This document shows positions 8,067-15,515 of a stretch of 53,902 bases of DNA, piece by piece. The translations under genes were made by a program, and so were the position numbers. Position 1 is the stretch's first letter. Each line of letters starts with the position of its first letter. Source of the DNA: Pseudomonadota bacterium (GTDB taxonomy: Bacteria; Pseudomonadota; Gammaproteobacteria; Burkholderiales; Rhodocyclaceae); assembly GCA_008501585.1 (NCBI GenBank), contig QQUN01000048.1, positions 1 through 53,902 of the forward strand. Reading direction: 5' to 3'. The notes under the pieces were generated by a model, which saw only the letters and a program-made list of their open reading frames with translations, searched no databases and was not told the DNA's origin.

Positions 8067-8873
8067 ATGAACCGCAGCCGATTCGGCGACCTCGAAGTAT
8101 TGGCCAGCGCGCCCGATGGCGAAGCGCACCCGGTGCCCCTGTTGTTTGTGCATGGCGCCTATGCCGGGGCCTGGTGCTGGGCCGAGCACTTCATGCCCTG
8201 GTTTGCCGAGGCCGGCTTCACCAGCTACGCCGTGTCGCTGTCGGGCCACGGCCACAGCCGCCGGCGCGACCTGCTCGACAGCTACAGCATCGCGGACTAT
8301 GTCGACGACCTGGCCGAGGTGGTGGCCGAGCTGCCGGTGGCGCCGGTGCTGATCGGCCACTCGATGGGCGGCATGGTGGTGCAGAAATACCTCGAGCGTG
8401 CCGAGGTGCCGGCGACGGTCCTGATGGCCTCGGTGCCGCCGCAGGGCTTGTGGACCTCGGCGGTCGGGCTGATGTTTCGCAAGCCCATGCTGCTGCAGGA
8501 TCTCAACCGCATCATGGGTGGCGGGGCGGCCCAGGCCTCGACCCTGCGCGACGCGCTGTTCCACCAGCCGGTCGACGCCGACGATATGCGTCGTTACCTC
8601 GCCGCGTCACAACCGGAAAGCCATCGCGCGATCTGGGATATGACCCTGTTCAACCTGCCGCAGGTGGGGCGCATGACCCGCTCGCCCATGCTGATTCTGG
8701 GGGCGGAGCACGATCAGCTCATCCCGCCGTCGCTGGTGCGCATGACCAGTTCGGTGTACGGCCTGGACGATGACATCTTCCCCGGCATGGGGCACGCCAT
8801 GATGCTCGAGCAGGGCTGGGAGGCGGTGGCGGTGCGGATCCGCGACTGGCTGCGTGACACGCTGGCCGCCTGA
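8067..8873 (+). CDS. Alpha/beta-hydrolase (lysophospholipase/esterase-like)
   Basis: A 268-residue cytoplasmic alpha/beta-hydrolase. Motifs in order: LLFVHGAYAGAWCWAEHF (oxyanion HG and the W-rich cap common in MhpC/lysophospholipase-like enzymes), LSGHGHS, the nucleophile elbow GHSMGG with Ser99, LILGAEHDQLIPPS with the catalytic Asp, and GMGHAMMLEQGW with the catalytic His. The triad is complete. The substrate cannot be deduced. The start at 8067 is the first Met in phase with family alignments, and the region before it contains the perfect palindrome GCACGATCGTGC (7999-8010). A 7 bp hairpin (8928-8944) lies downstream. Confidence 0.88.
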   Translation: MNRSRFGDLEVLASAPDGEAHPVPLLFVHGAYAGAWCWAEHFMPWFAEAGFTSYAVSLSGHGHSRRRDLLDSYSIADYVDDLAEVVAELPVAPVLIGHSMGGMVVQKYLERAEVPATVLMASVPPQGLWTSAVGLMFRKPMLLQDLNRIMGGGAAQASTLRDALFHQPVDADDMRRYLAASQPESHRAIWDMTLFNLPQVGRMTRSPMLILGAEHDQLIPPSLVRMTSSVYGLDDDIFPGMGHAMMLEQGWEAVAVRIRDWLRDTLAA

Positions 8874-8996
8874 GGCGTGCCGCAGGCTCAGGTTTAGCCC
8901 CGATCGTGCGTTATTGCATGGCATGGGGTGGCGCGCTGCGCCACGATGAAAGTGCCGCACAGGGCGGCATGTGTGTCAGGCCGGACAGGTGATGCT

Positions 8997-9182
8997 ATGG
9001 ATGTGATTCCCGCGCCGGGCGTACCCGGCCCCGATTACGAAGACGAGGTGCTCGACGCGGGCTGGCTGCCGCAGCCCGAAGCGGTCGCGCCGGAGCCTGA
9101 CAGCCATCCGCCGTCGTCGCCGAGCGCGGCGCGCGAAGACGCCGAGGCATTCCTGCAGACGGTGTATCGCAACCAGGCCTGA
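8997..9182 (+). CDS. Small acidic proline-rich hypothetical protein
   Basis: A 61-residue protein, rich in Pro, Asp, Glu and Ala, with no Cys, no membrane segment and no recognised domain. It reads MDVIPAPGVPGPDYEDEV and ends EAFLQTVYRNQA. An AGGTG sequence about seven bases before the ATG at 8997 supports translation. A longer in-frame start exists at 8928, but it begins inside the upstream hairpin. It ends 14 bases before the convergent methyltransferase gene. Third codon positions are GC-rich as in neighbouring genes. I do not recognise it. Confidence 0.5.
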   Translation: MDVIPAPGVPGPDYEDEVLDAGWLPQPEAVAPEPDSHPPSSPSAAREDAEAFLQTVYRNQA

Positions 9183-9196
9183 GAGCCTGGCCCGGC

Positions 9197-10357
9197 TTAC
9201 AGCCCGTGCAGCCGGTCGCCACGGCGAAAGCCCAGCAGCGGCTCAGCCAGGCCCTTGCCGACGGCCAGCACCTTGAACAACTCGCCCATCTCGTGCGGCG
9301 CGGTCAGGCGCTGCACTGCACGGGCGGCGCGAATGTAGTCCGGCTTGGTCTGGTCGCCGCGCTCGGCGAGCAGTTCGAGCACCCCGCAGTTGTACAGAAA
9401 GCTCGCCTGGCTGGTGTAGCCGTAGATGCTCAGGCCGGCCTCGAAGGCGGCTTCGGCAATGGCGGTGAAATCCACGAAGGCGGTGATGTCGTTGAGCCCC
9501 GGCCACAGGAAGGGGTCGCCGTGGGCGTGGTGGCGGTAGTAGCACAGCAGCGTGCCGTTGCTGCGGCTGGGCAGGTAGTACTCGGCGCGCGGGTAGCCAT
9601 AGTCGATGAGCAGCAAGGCGCCGGCGTCGAGGCGATGGCTCCAGTCGGCGATCCAGGCCGGGCCGGCGAGGTTCAGTTCGCTCACGTATTCGCCTTCGGC
9701 GGGGCTCGGCGCGCCAAGCCGTTCGCCCGCGGTGCGCAGGGCGTCGCTGGCGGCGCGGTCGGCCCAGACAAAGGCGCCGGCGTCATGGCACGCCACGCCG
9801 CGCTCGAACACCGCGCCATCGCGCCACACCAGGATATGCACCGGCATCACGTCGAGCACCTCGTTGGCGATCACTGCGCCGGCGAAGTGCTCGGGTAGCT
9901 GGTCGATCCACTGCACGCGGTCGGCCAGCGTGGGGGCGCGCTCGCGCAGGGTGTCGGCCTGGCGGCCGCGCAGTTCGCCGGAAACTTCAAGGATCTGATA
10001 GCGCTCGGGTGCGCAGCCGAGGCGGTCGAGCGCCAGCAGTACATCGGCCGCGAGGTGGCCCGTGCCTGCACCGACCTCGATCACCTGTGGCGCCGATTGC
10101 GCCATCACCTCGGCCACCTGCTGCGCCAGTGCCTGCCCGAACAGGGGGGTCAGCTCCGGGGCGGTGATGAAATCACCCGCTGCGCCGAACTTGTGCGCGC
10201 CGCCGCTGTAGTAGCCCAGCCCCGGCGTGTACAGCGCCTGGTGCATGTACTCGGCAAAGCTGATCCAGCCGCCGGCCGCGGCGATCCGTTCGCGCAGCCG
10301 GGTCGCGAGGGCATCGCTCTGGGCGAGTGCGTCGTCCGAGGGTTGGGGCAGAGTCAT
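9197..10357 (-). CDS. MidA/NDUFAF7-type SAM-dependent methyltransferase
   Basis: A 386-residue protein of the DUF185/MidA family. In eukaryotes members methylate an arginine of complex I subunit NDUFS2; the bacterial substrate is less certain. Visible motifs are ISFAEYMHQALYTPGLGYYSGG near the N-terminus, GDFITAPELTPLFGQALAQQ, the SAM-binding glycine loop IEVGAGTGHLAADVL, VIANEVLDVMPVHI, and LLIDYGYPRAEYY with GTLLCYYRHHAHGDP. These blocks define the family. The start MTLPQPSD was preferred over one eight codons upstream. It is divergent from the pteridine-reductase-like gene, with 117 bases between them. Confidence 0.9.
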   Translation of the reverse strand: MTLPQPSDDALAQSDALATRLRERIAAAGGWISFAEYMHQALYTPGLGYYSGGAHKFGAAGDFITAPELTPLFGQALAQQVAEVMAQSAPQVIEVGAGTGHLAADVLLALDRLGCAPERYQILEVSGELRGRQADTLRERAPTLADRVQWIDQLPEHFAGAVIANEVLDVMPVHILVWRDGAVFERGVACHDAGAFVWADRAASDALRTAGERLGAPSPAEGEYVSELNLAGPAWIADWSHRLDAGALLLIDYGYPRAEYYLPSRSNGTLLCYYRHHAHGDPFLWPGLNDITAFVDFTAIAEAAFEAGLSIYGYTSQASFLYNCGVLELLAERGDQTKPDYIRAARAVQRLTAPHEMGELFKVLAVGKGLAEPLLGFRRGDRLHGL

Positions 10358-10474
10358 GGCGGCGTCCGGACAAAAGCGCAAAGTTTACATTGCGGGGCCG
10401 GTCGTGTCGTCAGGCCGGCGCGTGCGTGTGGGATACTGCACGCTGTCGTCATTCCTTCCCTCCGGGAGCGCAGT

Positions 10475-11224
10475 GTGTCGGATGTGGATGCTTCTCCTGT
10501 TGTTCTGGTGACTGGCGCCGGGCGGCGTGTCGGCGCGCAGATCGCGCGCAGCGTGCATGCGGCCGGTGCACGGGTGGCGGTGCACTACCGCCGTTCGGCC
10601 GACGCCGCGGTGGCGCTGGCCGACGAGCTCAATGCGCTGCGGGCGTCGTCGGCGGCGGTGTTTGCGGCCGACCTGGCCGACACGCCGCGCCTGCCCGCGC
10701 TGGTGGCGGCAGTGGTGGCCCGCTTCGGGCGGCTCGATGGGCTGGTGAACAACGCGTCGAGCTTTTTTCCGACGCCCGTGGGGCAGATCGACGCGGCGGC
10801 CTGGGAGGATCTGGTCGGCTCCAACCTGAAGGCGCCGCTGTTCCTGATGCAGGCGGCCGCGCCCGCCCTGACCGCCAGCGGGGGGGCGATCGTCAATATC
10901 GTGGACATCCACGCCGACCGACCCCTGGCCGGCTACCCGGTCTACAGTGCGGCAAAGGCGGGGCTGGCAGGGCTGACGCGGGCCATGGCGATCGAACTGG
11001 CACCGGCGGTGCGGGTCAATGGCGTGGCGCCCGGGGTAGTTTTGTGGCCCGACGATGGGCAGTTCGATCCGCGCGAGCGCGAAGACATCGTCAGGCACAC
11101 CTTGCTCAAGCGCGAGGGGACGCCGGCCGATATTGCTGCAACGGTGCGCTTCTTGCTGTTTGACGCCGGCTACATGACAGGCCAGATCCTGGCGGTCGAT
11201 GGCGGACGGAGCGCCCACCTGTAA
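10475..11224 (+). CDS. Pteridine reductase-like SDR (FolM/PTR1 type)
   Basis: A 249-residue short-chain dehydrogenase/reductase. The N-terminal cofactor motif is VTGAGRRVG (residues 12-20), where Arg in the TGxxxRxG loop is typical of NADPH-dependent pteridine reductases (PTR1/FolM). NNASSF, an IDAAAWEDLVGSNLKAP helix, and the YSAAK catalytic Tyr/Lys follow. A C-terminal GYMTGQILAVDGGRS is also typical. Likely reaction: reduction of dihydropterins or dihydrofolate. The GTG start at 10475 has GGGAG about six bases upstream; no ATG precedes the cofactor motif in this frame. ttcA follows after about 130 bases. Confidence 0.85.
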   Translation: MSDVDASPVVLVTGAGRRVGAQIARSVHAAGARVAVHYRRSADAAVALADELNALRASSAAVFAADLADTPRLPALVAAVVARFGRLDGLVNNASSFFPTPVGQIDAAAWEDLVGSNLKAPLFLMQAAAPALTASGGAIVNIVDIHADRPLAGYPVYSAAKAGLAGLTRAMAIELAPAVRVNGVAPGVVLWPDDGQFDPREREDIVRHTLLKREGTPADIAATVRFLLFDAGYMTGQILAVDGGRSAHL

Positions 11225-11269
11225 GCAGTCCATGAGAATAAACGTTGGTTTGATGCGCGCGCTATCCTC

Positions 11270-11299
11270 TTGATATTTCAAGCATGTGAATGATATGCT
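11270..11299 (+). promoter_or_regulatory. Candidate sigma-70 promoter for ttcA
   Basis: TTGATA at 11270-11275 and TATGCT at 11294-11299 are 18 bases apart. The -10 has an upstream TGA, giving an extended -10 (TGATATGCT). The predicted start lies about 50 bases before the ttcA ATG. A small palindrome CTTGATATTTCAAG overlaps the -35. It differs from an FNR box because only four bases separate TTGA and TCAA. Confidence 0.4.
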
Positions 11300-11353
11300 G
11301 CGCCGCAACATCCCTTGTTGTCGCTGATTTTTCGATCTAGGTCCGAAGTGTCC

Positions 11354-12307
11354 ATGTCTACAGTGCCGAGCGAAGCCCCGGAGGGGCGCCACTCCAATAC
11401 GTTCATCCGCCTCAAGAAAAAGCTCGAGCGCGCGGTTGGCGAAGCGATTGCCGACTTCAACATGATCGAGGATGGCGATACGGTGATGGTCTGCCTGTCG
11501 GGGGGCAAGGATTCGTATTCCCTGCTGTCGATCCTGCTTGCCTTGCGTGAGCGCGCGCCGGTGAATTTCCGGGTCATCGCGATGAACCTCGATCAGAAGC
11601 AGCCCGGCTTCCCCGACCATGTGCTGCCCGAATACTGTGCGTCGATCGGTGTGGACTACCGCATCGTGACTGAAGACACCTACTCGATCGTCAAGGACAA
11701 GATTCCCGAAGGCAAGACCACCTGCTCGCTGTGCTCGCGCCTGCGCCGCGGCATCATCTACCGCACCGCGCGCGAACTGGGCGCGACCAAGATCGCGCTG
11801 GGGCACCATCGCGACGACATGATCGAGACCCTGTTTCTCAACATGTTCTTCGGGGGGCGCATCAAGGCCATGCCGCCGAAGCTGGTCAGCGACGATGGCG
11901 AGCACATGGTGATCCGCCCGCTGGCCTATTGCGCCGAGGCGGATATTGCCCGCTTCGCGCGCGGTATGGCCTACCCGATCATCCCGTGCAACCTGTGCGG
12001 TTCGCTCGAGAACGCGCAGCGCAAGCAGATCAAGGCCATGTTGCAGGGCTGGGCGCAGCAGCATCCGGGGCGCATCGAATCACTGAGCACCGCCATGCGC
12101 AATGTGGTGCCGTCGCACCTGGCCGACGCCGGGCTGTTCGACTTCAAGGGGCTCACCCGTGACACCCCGGTCAGCGAGGGCGACCTGGCCTTTGACCCGC
12201 CGGAGATGCCCCGGCGTCCGGAGGCCGTCGTGCCACTGACGCTGCGTCCCCGCGACGGCAGCGCCGATGGCGACGCTTGCACCGGTCCGGGCATTGACCG
12301 ATCATGA
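11354..12307 (+). CDS. ttcA: tRNA 2-thiocytidine biosynthesis protein TtcA
   Basis: Fe-S dependent thiolation of cytidine 32 in tRNA. A 317-residue PP-loop ATPase: [12 protein letters not shown] with SGGKDS at residues 49-54. A Cys pair TTCSLCSR (Cys124, Cys127) and PCNLCGS (Cys212, Cys215) supply the cluster ligands. [17 protein letters not shown] and [19 protein letters not shown] are family signatures. The start [22 protein letters not shown] agrees with the family N-terminus, where the first helix binds tRNA. The C-terminal 50 residues are low-complexity (Pro/Arg/Asp-rich) and not conserved. A candidate promoter is seen at 11270. Confidence 0.95.
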   Translation: MSTVPSEAPEGRHSNTFIRLKKKLERAVGEAIADFNMIEDGDTVMVCLSGGKDSYSLLSILLALRERAPVNFRVIAMNLDQKQPGFPDHVLPEYCASIGVDYRIVTEDTYSIVKDKIPEGKTTCSLCSRLRRGIIYRTARELGATKIALGHHRDDMIETLFLNMFFGGRIKAMPPKLVSDDGEHMVIRPLAYCAEADIARFARGMAYPIIPCNLCGSLENAQRKQIKAMLQGWAQQHPGRIESLSTAMRNVVPSHLADAGLFDFKGLTRDTPVSEGDLAFDPPEMPRRPEAVVPLTLRPRDGSADGDACTGPGIDRS

Positions 12308-12390
12308 AGCTATAACAGGAGCCCGGAACGGCTGCCGGGGCAGGTGCGATGGGTGCCTGCCGGGATGCCAAACGGGACGTGGAACGATCC

Positions 12391-13260
12391 ATGGCACAAC
12401 AACGTAACGCCTGCATGATGTACGCCGAGCTGGTCGGCGGCGAGCGGCTCGCAGCGCTGCTGAGCGAGACCGAGGCCGGTCATGCGATCGAGCGCAGCAT
12501 GAATCGTATCGAACGCGTGGTCGAAGGGCAGGGCGGGGAGATCCTGCGCCGGGCCACCGACGAGATCTGTGCGGCCTTTGACCGCTGCGACGGGGCCGTG
12601 CTCGCTGCCAGCGAGATGATCGACCGTGTTGCCAGCCTGCCGCCGGTGCGCGGCGTGCGGCTGGGGATTCGCATCGGCCTGCATCATGGCGCCATCGACG
12701 TCGACGGCCCGCCCTCCGGCGAGGCGCTGTCGGTCGCCATGCGCCTGGCCGGCATGGCGCACGCCGGGCAGGCGCTGGTCAGCGGCGCGACCGTGCTGTT
12801 GTTGTCGGCGGCATCGCGGCAGGTGATTCGCGAGCGTGACGAGCCGGGGTTGAAGGTCGAAGGCTTCGAGTGGCCGGTGTTTGCCCTGTCCGGTCGGGCG
12901 GGCATGGCCACCTCGGTGCCACCCGCGGCACGGGTGTCGCAACGCCTGCGCCTGCGGCATCAGCAGGATGTGCACCTGATCGAGGAATTGCGCCCGATCC
13001 TGCTGCTGGGGCGCGAGATGGGCAACGATGTGGTGGTGATCGATCCGCGAACCTCGCGGCAACATGCCCGGGTCGAACGTCGGCGGGAGGGGTTCTTCCT
13101 GGTGGATCAGAGCACCAATGGCACTTTTGTGGCCAACGAGGCCGGGAGCGAGCAGTGCATCCGCGGCGGGGAGGCGCTGCTGGCCGGACAAGGGCGGATC
13201 GGCTGTGGCTTCTCGGCGCTGGAGGTCGAGCGCGACCTGGTGTTTTTCGAGATCATCTAG
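12391..13260 (+). CDS. Degenerate adenylate/guanylate cyclase-like domain fused to an FHA domain
   Basis: About 289 residues. The N-terminal half (about 8-170) follows the class III nucleotide cyclase fold: CMMYAELVGGERLAAL, then VVEGQGGEILRRATDEICAAF, then GIRIGLHHGAIDVDGPPSGEALSVAMRLAGMA, and AGQALVSGAT. The first metal Asp is replaced (YAELVGG instead of F-x-D-hydrophobic), and the second motif reads ATDE rather than GD. Cyclase activity is therefore doubtful and a regulatory role more likely. The C-terminal part (about 203-285) is an FHA domain, LLLGREMGNDVVVIDPRTSRQHARV with STNGTFV, binding phosphothreonine peptides. An alternative start at 12349 adds 14 residues. An intrinsic terminator follows. 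Confidence 0.8.
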   Translation: MAQQRNACMMYAELVGGERLAALLSETEAGHAIERSMNRIERVVEGQGGEILRRATDEICAAFDRCDGAVLAASEMIDRVASLPPVRGVRLGIRIGLHHGAIDVDGPPSGEALSVAMRLAGMAHAGQALVSGATVLLLSAASRQVIRERDEPGLKVEGFEWPVFALSGRAGMATSVPPAARVSQRLRLRHQQDVHLIEELRPILLLGREMGNDVVVIDPRTSRQHARVERRREGFFLVDQSTNGTFVANEAGSEQCIRGGEALLAGQGRIGCGFSALEVERDLVFFEII

Positions 13261-13281
13261 CGCGCTTGCCTGCGCAAGAAC

Positions 13282-13309
13282 AACGCCCCGCCTGCCGGGG
13301 CGTTTTTTT
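13282..13309 (+). terminator. Intrinsic terminator after the cyclase-FHA gene
   Basis: Arms AACGCCCC (13282-13289) and GGGGCGTT (13297-13304) form a perfect 8 bp stem with a 7-base loop. A run of seven T (13303-13309) follows on the plus strand. It lies 22 bases after the cyclase-FHA stop and just before the convergent psiF stop. Confidence 0.85.
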
Positions 13310-13311
13310 GC

Positions 13312-13557
13312 CTATTTTTTCACCGGCTTGGTGGCAGCGACCGGTTTGGCGGCGGCGAGGGCGGCTGTGTCGGCATGCTTGCCCGACAGGCAGGTCTTCA
13401 TGAAGGCCTTGCGCTCGTCGCCCTTGAGGGTCTTCTCCTTGGCGGTCTTGTTGCAGTTGCGCATGCGGTCGTGCTGCGGGTTGGCCTGGCTGGCCAGCGG
13501 CTGGAGCAGGACCAGCGCGAGGGTGGCGGCCGCGGTCATTTTTTGTGCGGTGTTCAT
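13312..13557 (-). CDS. psiF: PsiF-family small exported protein
   Basis: An 81-residue protein with a signal peptide (MNTAQKMTAAATLALVLLQPLASQA). A PsiF-type repeat with conserved cysteines follows: RMRNCNKTAKEKTLKGDERKAF then MKTCLSGK. The tail is Ala/Lys/Pro-rich (AAAKPVAATKPVKK). In E. coli PsiF is phosphate-starvation inducible, but its function is unknown. GGGG eight bases before the ATG is the ribosome binding site. No Pho box was recognised upstream. Confidence 0.85.
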   Translation of the reverse strand: MNTAQKMTAAATLALVLLQPLASQANPQHDRMRNCNKTAKEKTLKGDERKAFMKTCLSGKHADTAALAAAKPVAATKPVKK

Positions 13558-13659
13558 GTTATCCCCTTTGGTTATGTGTTTGCCATAAATGGCAAATGAA
13601 TATACCACGGGCGTGCGCGAGCCGGGAAGGCCGTGCGCCGGGCGAAGCACCGTCGGGGG

Positions 13660-14598
13660 TCAGTCGGGGTCGCTGGCGCTGAGCAGCTCGCGCTGGCGGG
13701 AGATGAATTCGTGGGTGGAGTCGATGCCGCGCAACTGCAGGATGGTGTTGCGCACGGCGGCTTCGAGCAGCACGGCGATGTTGCGGCCGGCCGCCACCGG
13801 CAGGATGACCTTGCGGATCGGCACGCCGAGGATGTCCTGGGTTTCGTGGCCGATGGGCAGCCGGGTCGGGTCGCCGTCGCCGGGTTGGCGGCGCTGGAGA
13901 TAGACGATCAGCTTGAGCTGCATCTTCCGCCGGCAGGCGGTTTCGCCAAAGATGGTGCGGATGTTGAGGATGCCGATGCCGCGGACTTCGAGGAAATTCT
14001 CGAGCAGTTCGGGGCAGCGTCCTTCCAGGGTGTTGGGTGCGATCCGTGCGAAGTCGACCATGTCATCGGCGACCAGGCCGTGGCCGCGCGAGATGAGTTC
14101 CAGCGCGAGCTCGGACTTGCCGGCGCCGGAGTCGCCGGTGATGAACACGCCCAGGCCGAGGACGTCCATGAACACGCCATGCAGCGCGGTACGCTCGGCC
14201 AGTTCGCGCGACAGGTACAGGCGCATGAGGTCGATGACGCTGGCCGACGGCATCGGCGAGGTGAACAGGGCGATGTCGTGTTCTTCGCAGCAGCGCTGGA
14301 TGATGCCCGGCACGTCGCAGTCGTCGGCGACGATGATGGCCGGCGGCTGGGCAGCGAGGATCTCGCGCACATGGTGTGCGACCTTGTCACCCGATTGCTT
14401 GCGTGCCCAGTTCAGTTCGGCGGTGCCGAGGATCTGGAAGCGATCCGGGTGGATCAGGTTGAGGTGGCCGACGAGGTCGGCCGGCCAGGTGTGCGCTTCG
14501 GTGACCGACAGGGCGCGGTCGAGACGACCGCTGATGTGGGTCAGTTGAAGGCGTTTGGCGAGTTTCTCAAAGAGCCGCGCGACGCTGGTCTGCCGCAT
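13660..14598 (-). CDS. hprK: HPr kinase/phosphorylase
   Basis: Phosphorylates and dephosphorylates HPr on Ser46. In betaproteobacteria this belongs to a reduced PTS used for regulation. A 312-residue protein: N-terminal domain to about residue 130, then the catalytic domain with the P-loop GVFITGDSGAGKSELALEL (about residues 154-161). HPrK signature LEVRGIGILNIRTIFGE and DDMVDFARIAPNTLEG are present. The start MRQTSVARLFEKL at 14598 gives a 32-base overlap with the end of ptsN. Translation is probably coupled to ptsN in the chain lptB-rpoN-hpf-ptsN-hprK. Confidence 0.95.
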   Translation of the reverse strand: MRQTSVARLFEKLAKRLQLTHISGRLDRALSVTEAHTWPADLVGHLNLIHPDRFQILGTAELNWARKQSGDKVAHHVREILAAQPPAIIVADDCDVPGIIQRCCEEHDIALFTSPMPSASVIDLMRLYLSRELAERTALHGVFMDVLGLGVFITGDSGAGKSELALELISRGHGLVADDMVDFARIAPNTLEGRCPELLENFLEVRGIGILNIRTIFGETACRRKMQLKLIVYLQRRQPGDGDPTRLPIGHETQDILGVPIRKVILPVAAGRNIAVLLEAAVRNTILQLRGIDSTHEFISRQRELLSASDPD

Positions 14599-15055
14599 GG
14601 GCAGTACCCCAGGTGGTGAACAGTGCGTGCACTGCGGCGGCATCGGTGGCTTCGGCAACGCGTTCGCGGAAGGCCGCGTCGCTGAACAATTGGGCCAGTT
14701 CCGAGAGCAGTTGCAGGTGGTGCTCGGTGGCCTGCTCGGGTACCAGCAGGACGAACAGCAGGCTGACCGGCTTGCCGTCCGGGGCGTCGAAGGGGATCGG
14801 CGTGCTCAGGCGAATGACGGCGCCGGTGGCTTCCTTGAGGCCCTTGATGCGGCCGTGGGGAATGGCGACGCCCTGGCCGAGTCCGGTCGAGCCGAGGCGC
14901 TCACGCGCGAACAGGCTGTCGAAGACGACACTGCGGCCGATGCTCTGGTTGTTCTCGAAAATCAGGCCGGCTTGCTCGAAGACACGCTTCTTGCTGCTGG
15001 CGTCGAGGTCGACGAGAACATTGTCGGGGGAAAGAAGAGGGGCGATGAGATTCAT
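14567..15055 (-). CDS. ptsN: PTS IIA-like nitrogen-regulatory protein (EIIA-Ntr)
   Basis: Regulatory EIIA of the nitrogen PTS, acting in the cytoplasm on potassium transport, sigma-54-related and stress functions in other bacteria. A 162-residue protein. The phosphorylation site is His67 in GVAIPHGRI, preceded by ERLGSTGLGQG. LSTPIPFDAPDGKPVSLLFVLLVP follows. The stop lies inside hprK (32-base overlap). A perfect TATAAT is found upstream at 15137-15142, so this gene and hprK can be transcribed independently of rpoN-hpf. Confidence 0.94.
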   Translation of the reverse strand: MNLIAPLLSPDNVLVDLDASSKKRVFEQAGLIFENNQSIGRSVVFDSLFARERLGSTGLGQGVAIPHGRIKGLKEATGAVIRLSTPIPFDAPDGKPVSLLFVLLVPEQATEHHLQLLSELAQLFSDAAFRERVAEATDAAAVHALFTTWGTAHAADQRRAAL

Positions 15056-15136
15056 GGAACGAACTTGGCGCCCTGAGAGACGGGCGGAACGGACCCGGCG
15101 GTGGGTGCGGAAAAATCAATGGGGTGAGACACGCCC

Positions 15137-15142
15137 ATTATA
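15137..15142 (-). promoter_or_regulatory. Candidate -10 element for ptsN-hprK
   Basis: On the minus strand the hexamer is TATAAT, in the context GTTTATAATGG. It lies about 80 bases upstream of the ptsN ATG, in the gap after hpf. No convincing -35 is visible. Confidence 0.4.
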
Positions 15143-15177
15143 AACGCAACCCGCCAGCCGGGCGCCGAGGGAATCGG

Positions 15178-15501
15178 TCACGCTTCGGTGTTTTGATGCT
15201 TGAGCGCGTCGTGGGCGTGATCCTGGACTTTCTGCTTGTGCTTGATCACCTGACGGTCGAGTTTGTCGGCCATGGTGTCGATGGCGGCGTACATGTCTTC
15301 ATCGGTGCTCTCGGCGAACAGGTCCTTGCCGCGCACGTGCAGGGTGACCTCCGATTTCTGGACCAGCTTTTCCACCGACAGGATGACGTTCACGCTGGTG
15401 ACGTTGTCGAAATGCCGGATCACGCGATCGAGTTTGGCATTGACGTATTCACGGATGGCGGGGGTCACTTCCACATGATGTCCGGTGATGTTGAGATTCA
15501 T
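15178..15501 (-). CDS. hpf: Ribosome hibernation promoting factor (short form)
   Basis: Binds the 30S decoding centre in stationary phase and promotes 100S ribosome dimers. A 107-residue protein, the short HPF/YfiA form. MNLNITGHHVEVTPAIREYV and LVQKSEVTLHVRGKDLFAES, then DMYAAIDTMADKLDRQV, form the beta-alpha-beta-alpha fold with a conserved basic face. Tail: KHKQKVQDHAHD. AGGAG lies seven bases before the ATG. It follows rpoN after 14 bases in the canonical arrangement. Confidence 0.95.
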   Translation of the reverse strand: MNLNITGHHVEVTPAIREYVNAKLDRVIRHFDNVTSVNVILSVEKLVQKSEVTLHVRGKDLFAESTDEDMYAAIDTMADKLDRQVIKHKQKVQDHAHDALKHQNTEA

Positions 15502-15515
15502 GATTGCTCCTGTTA

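Noticed and set aside
11270-11283. FNR box before ttcA (CTTGATATTTCAAG)
   Set aside because: TTGA and TCAA are only four bases apart; an FNR box needs six.
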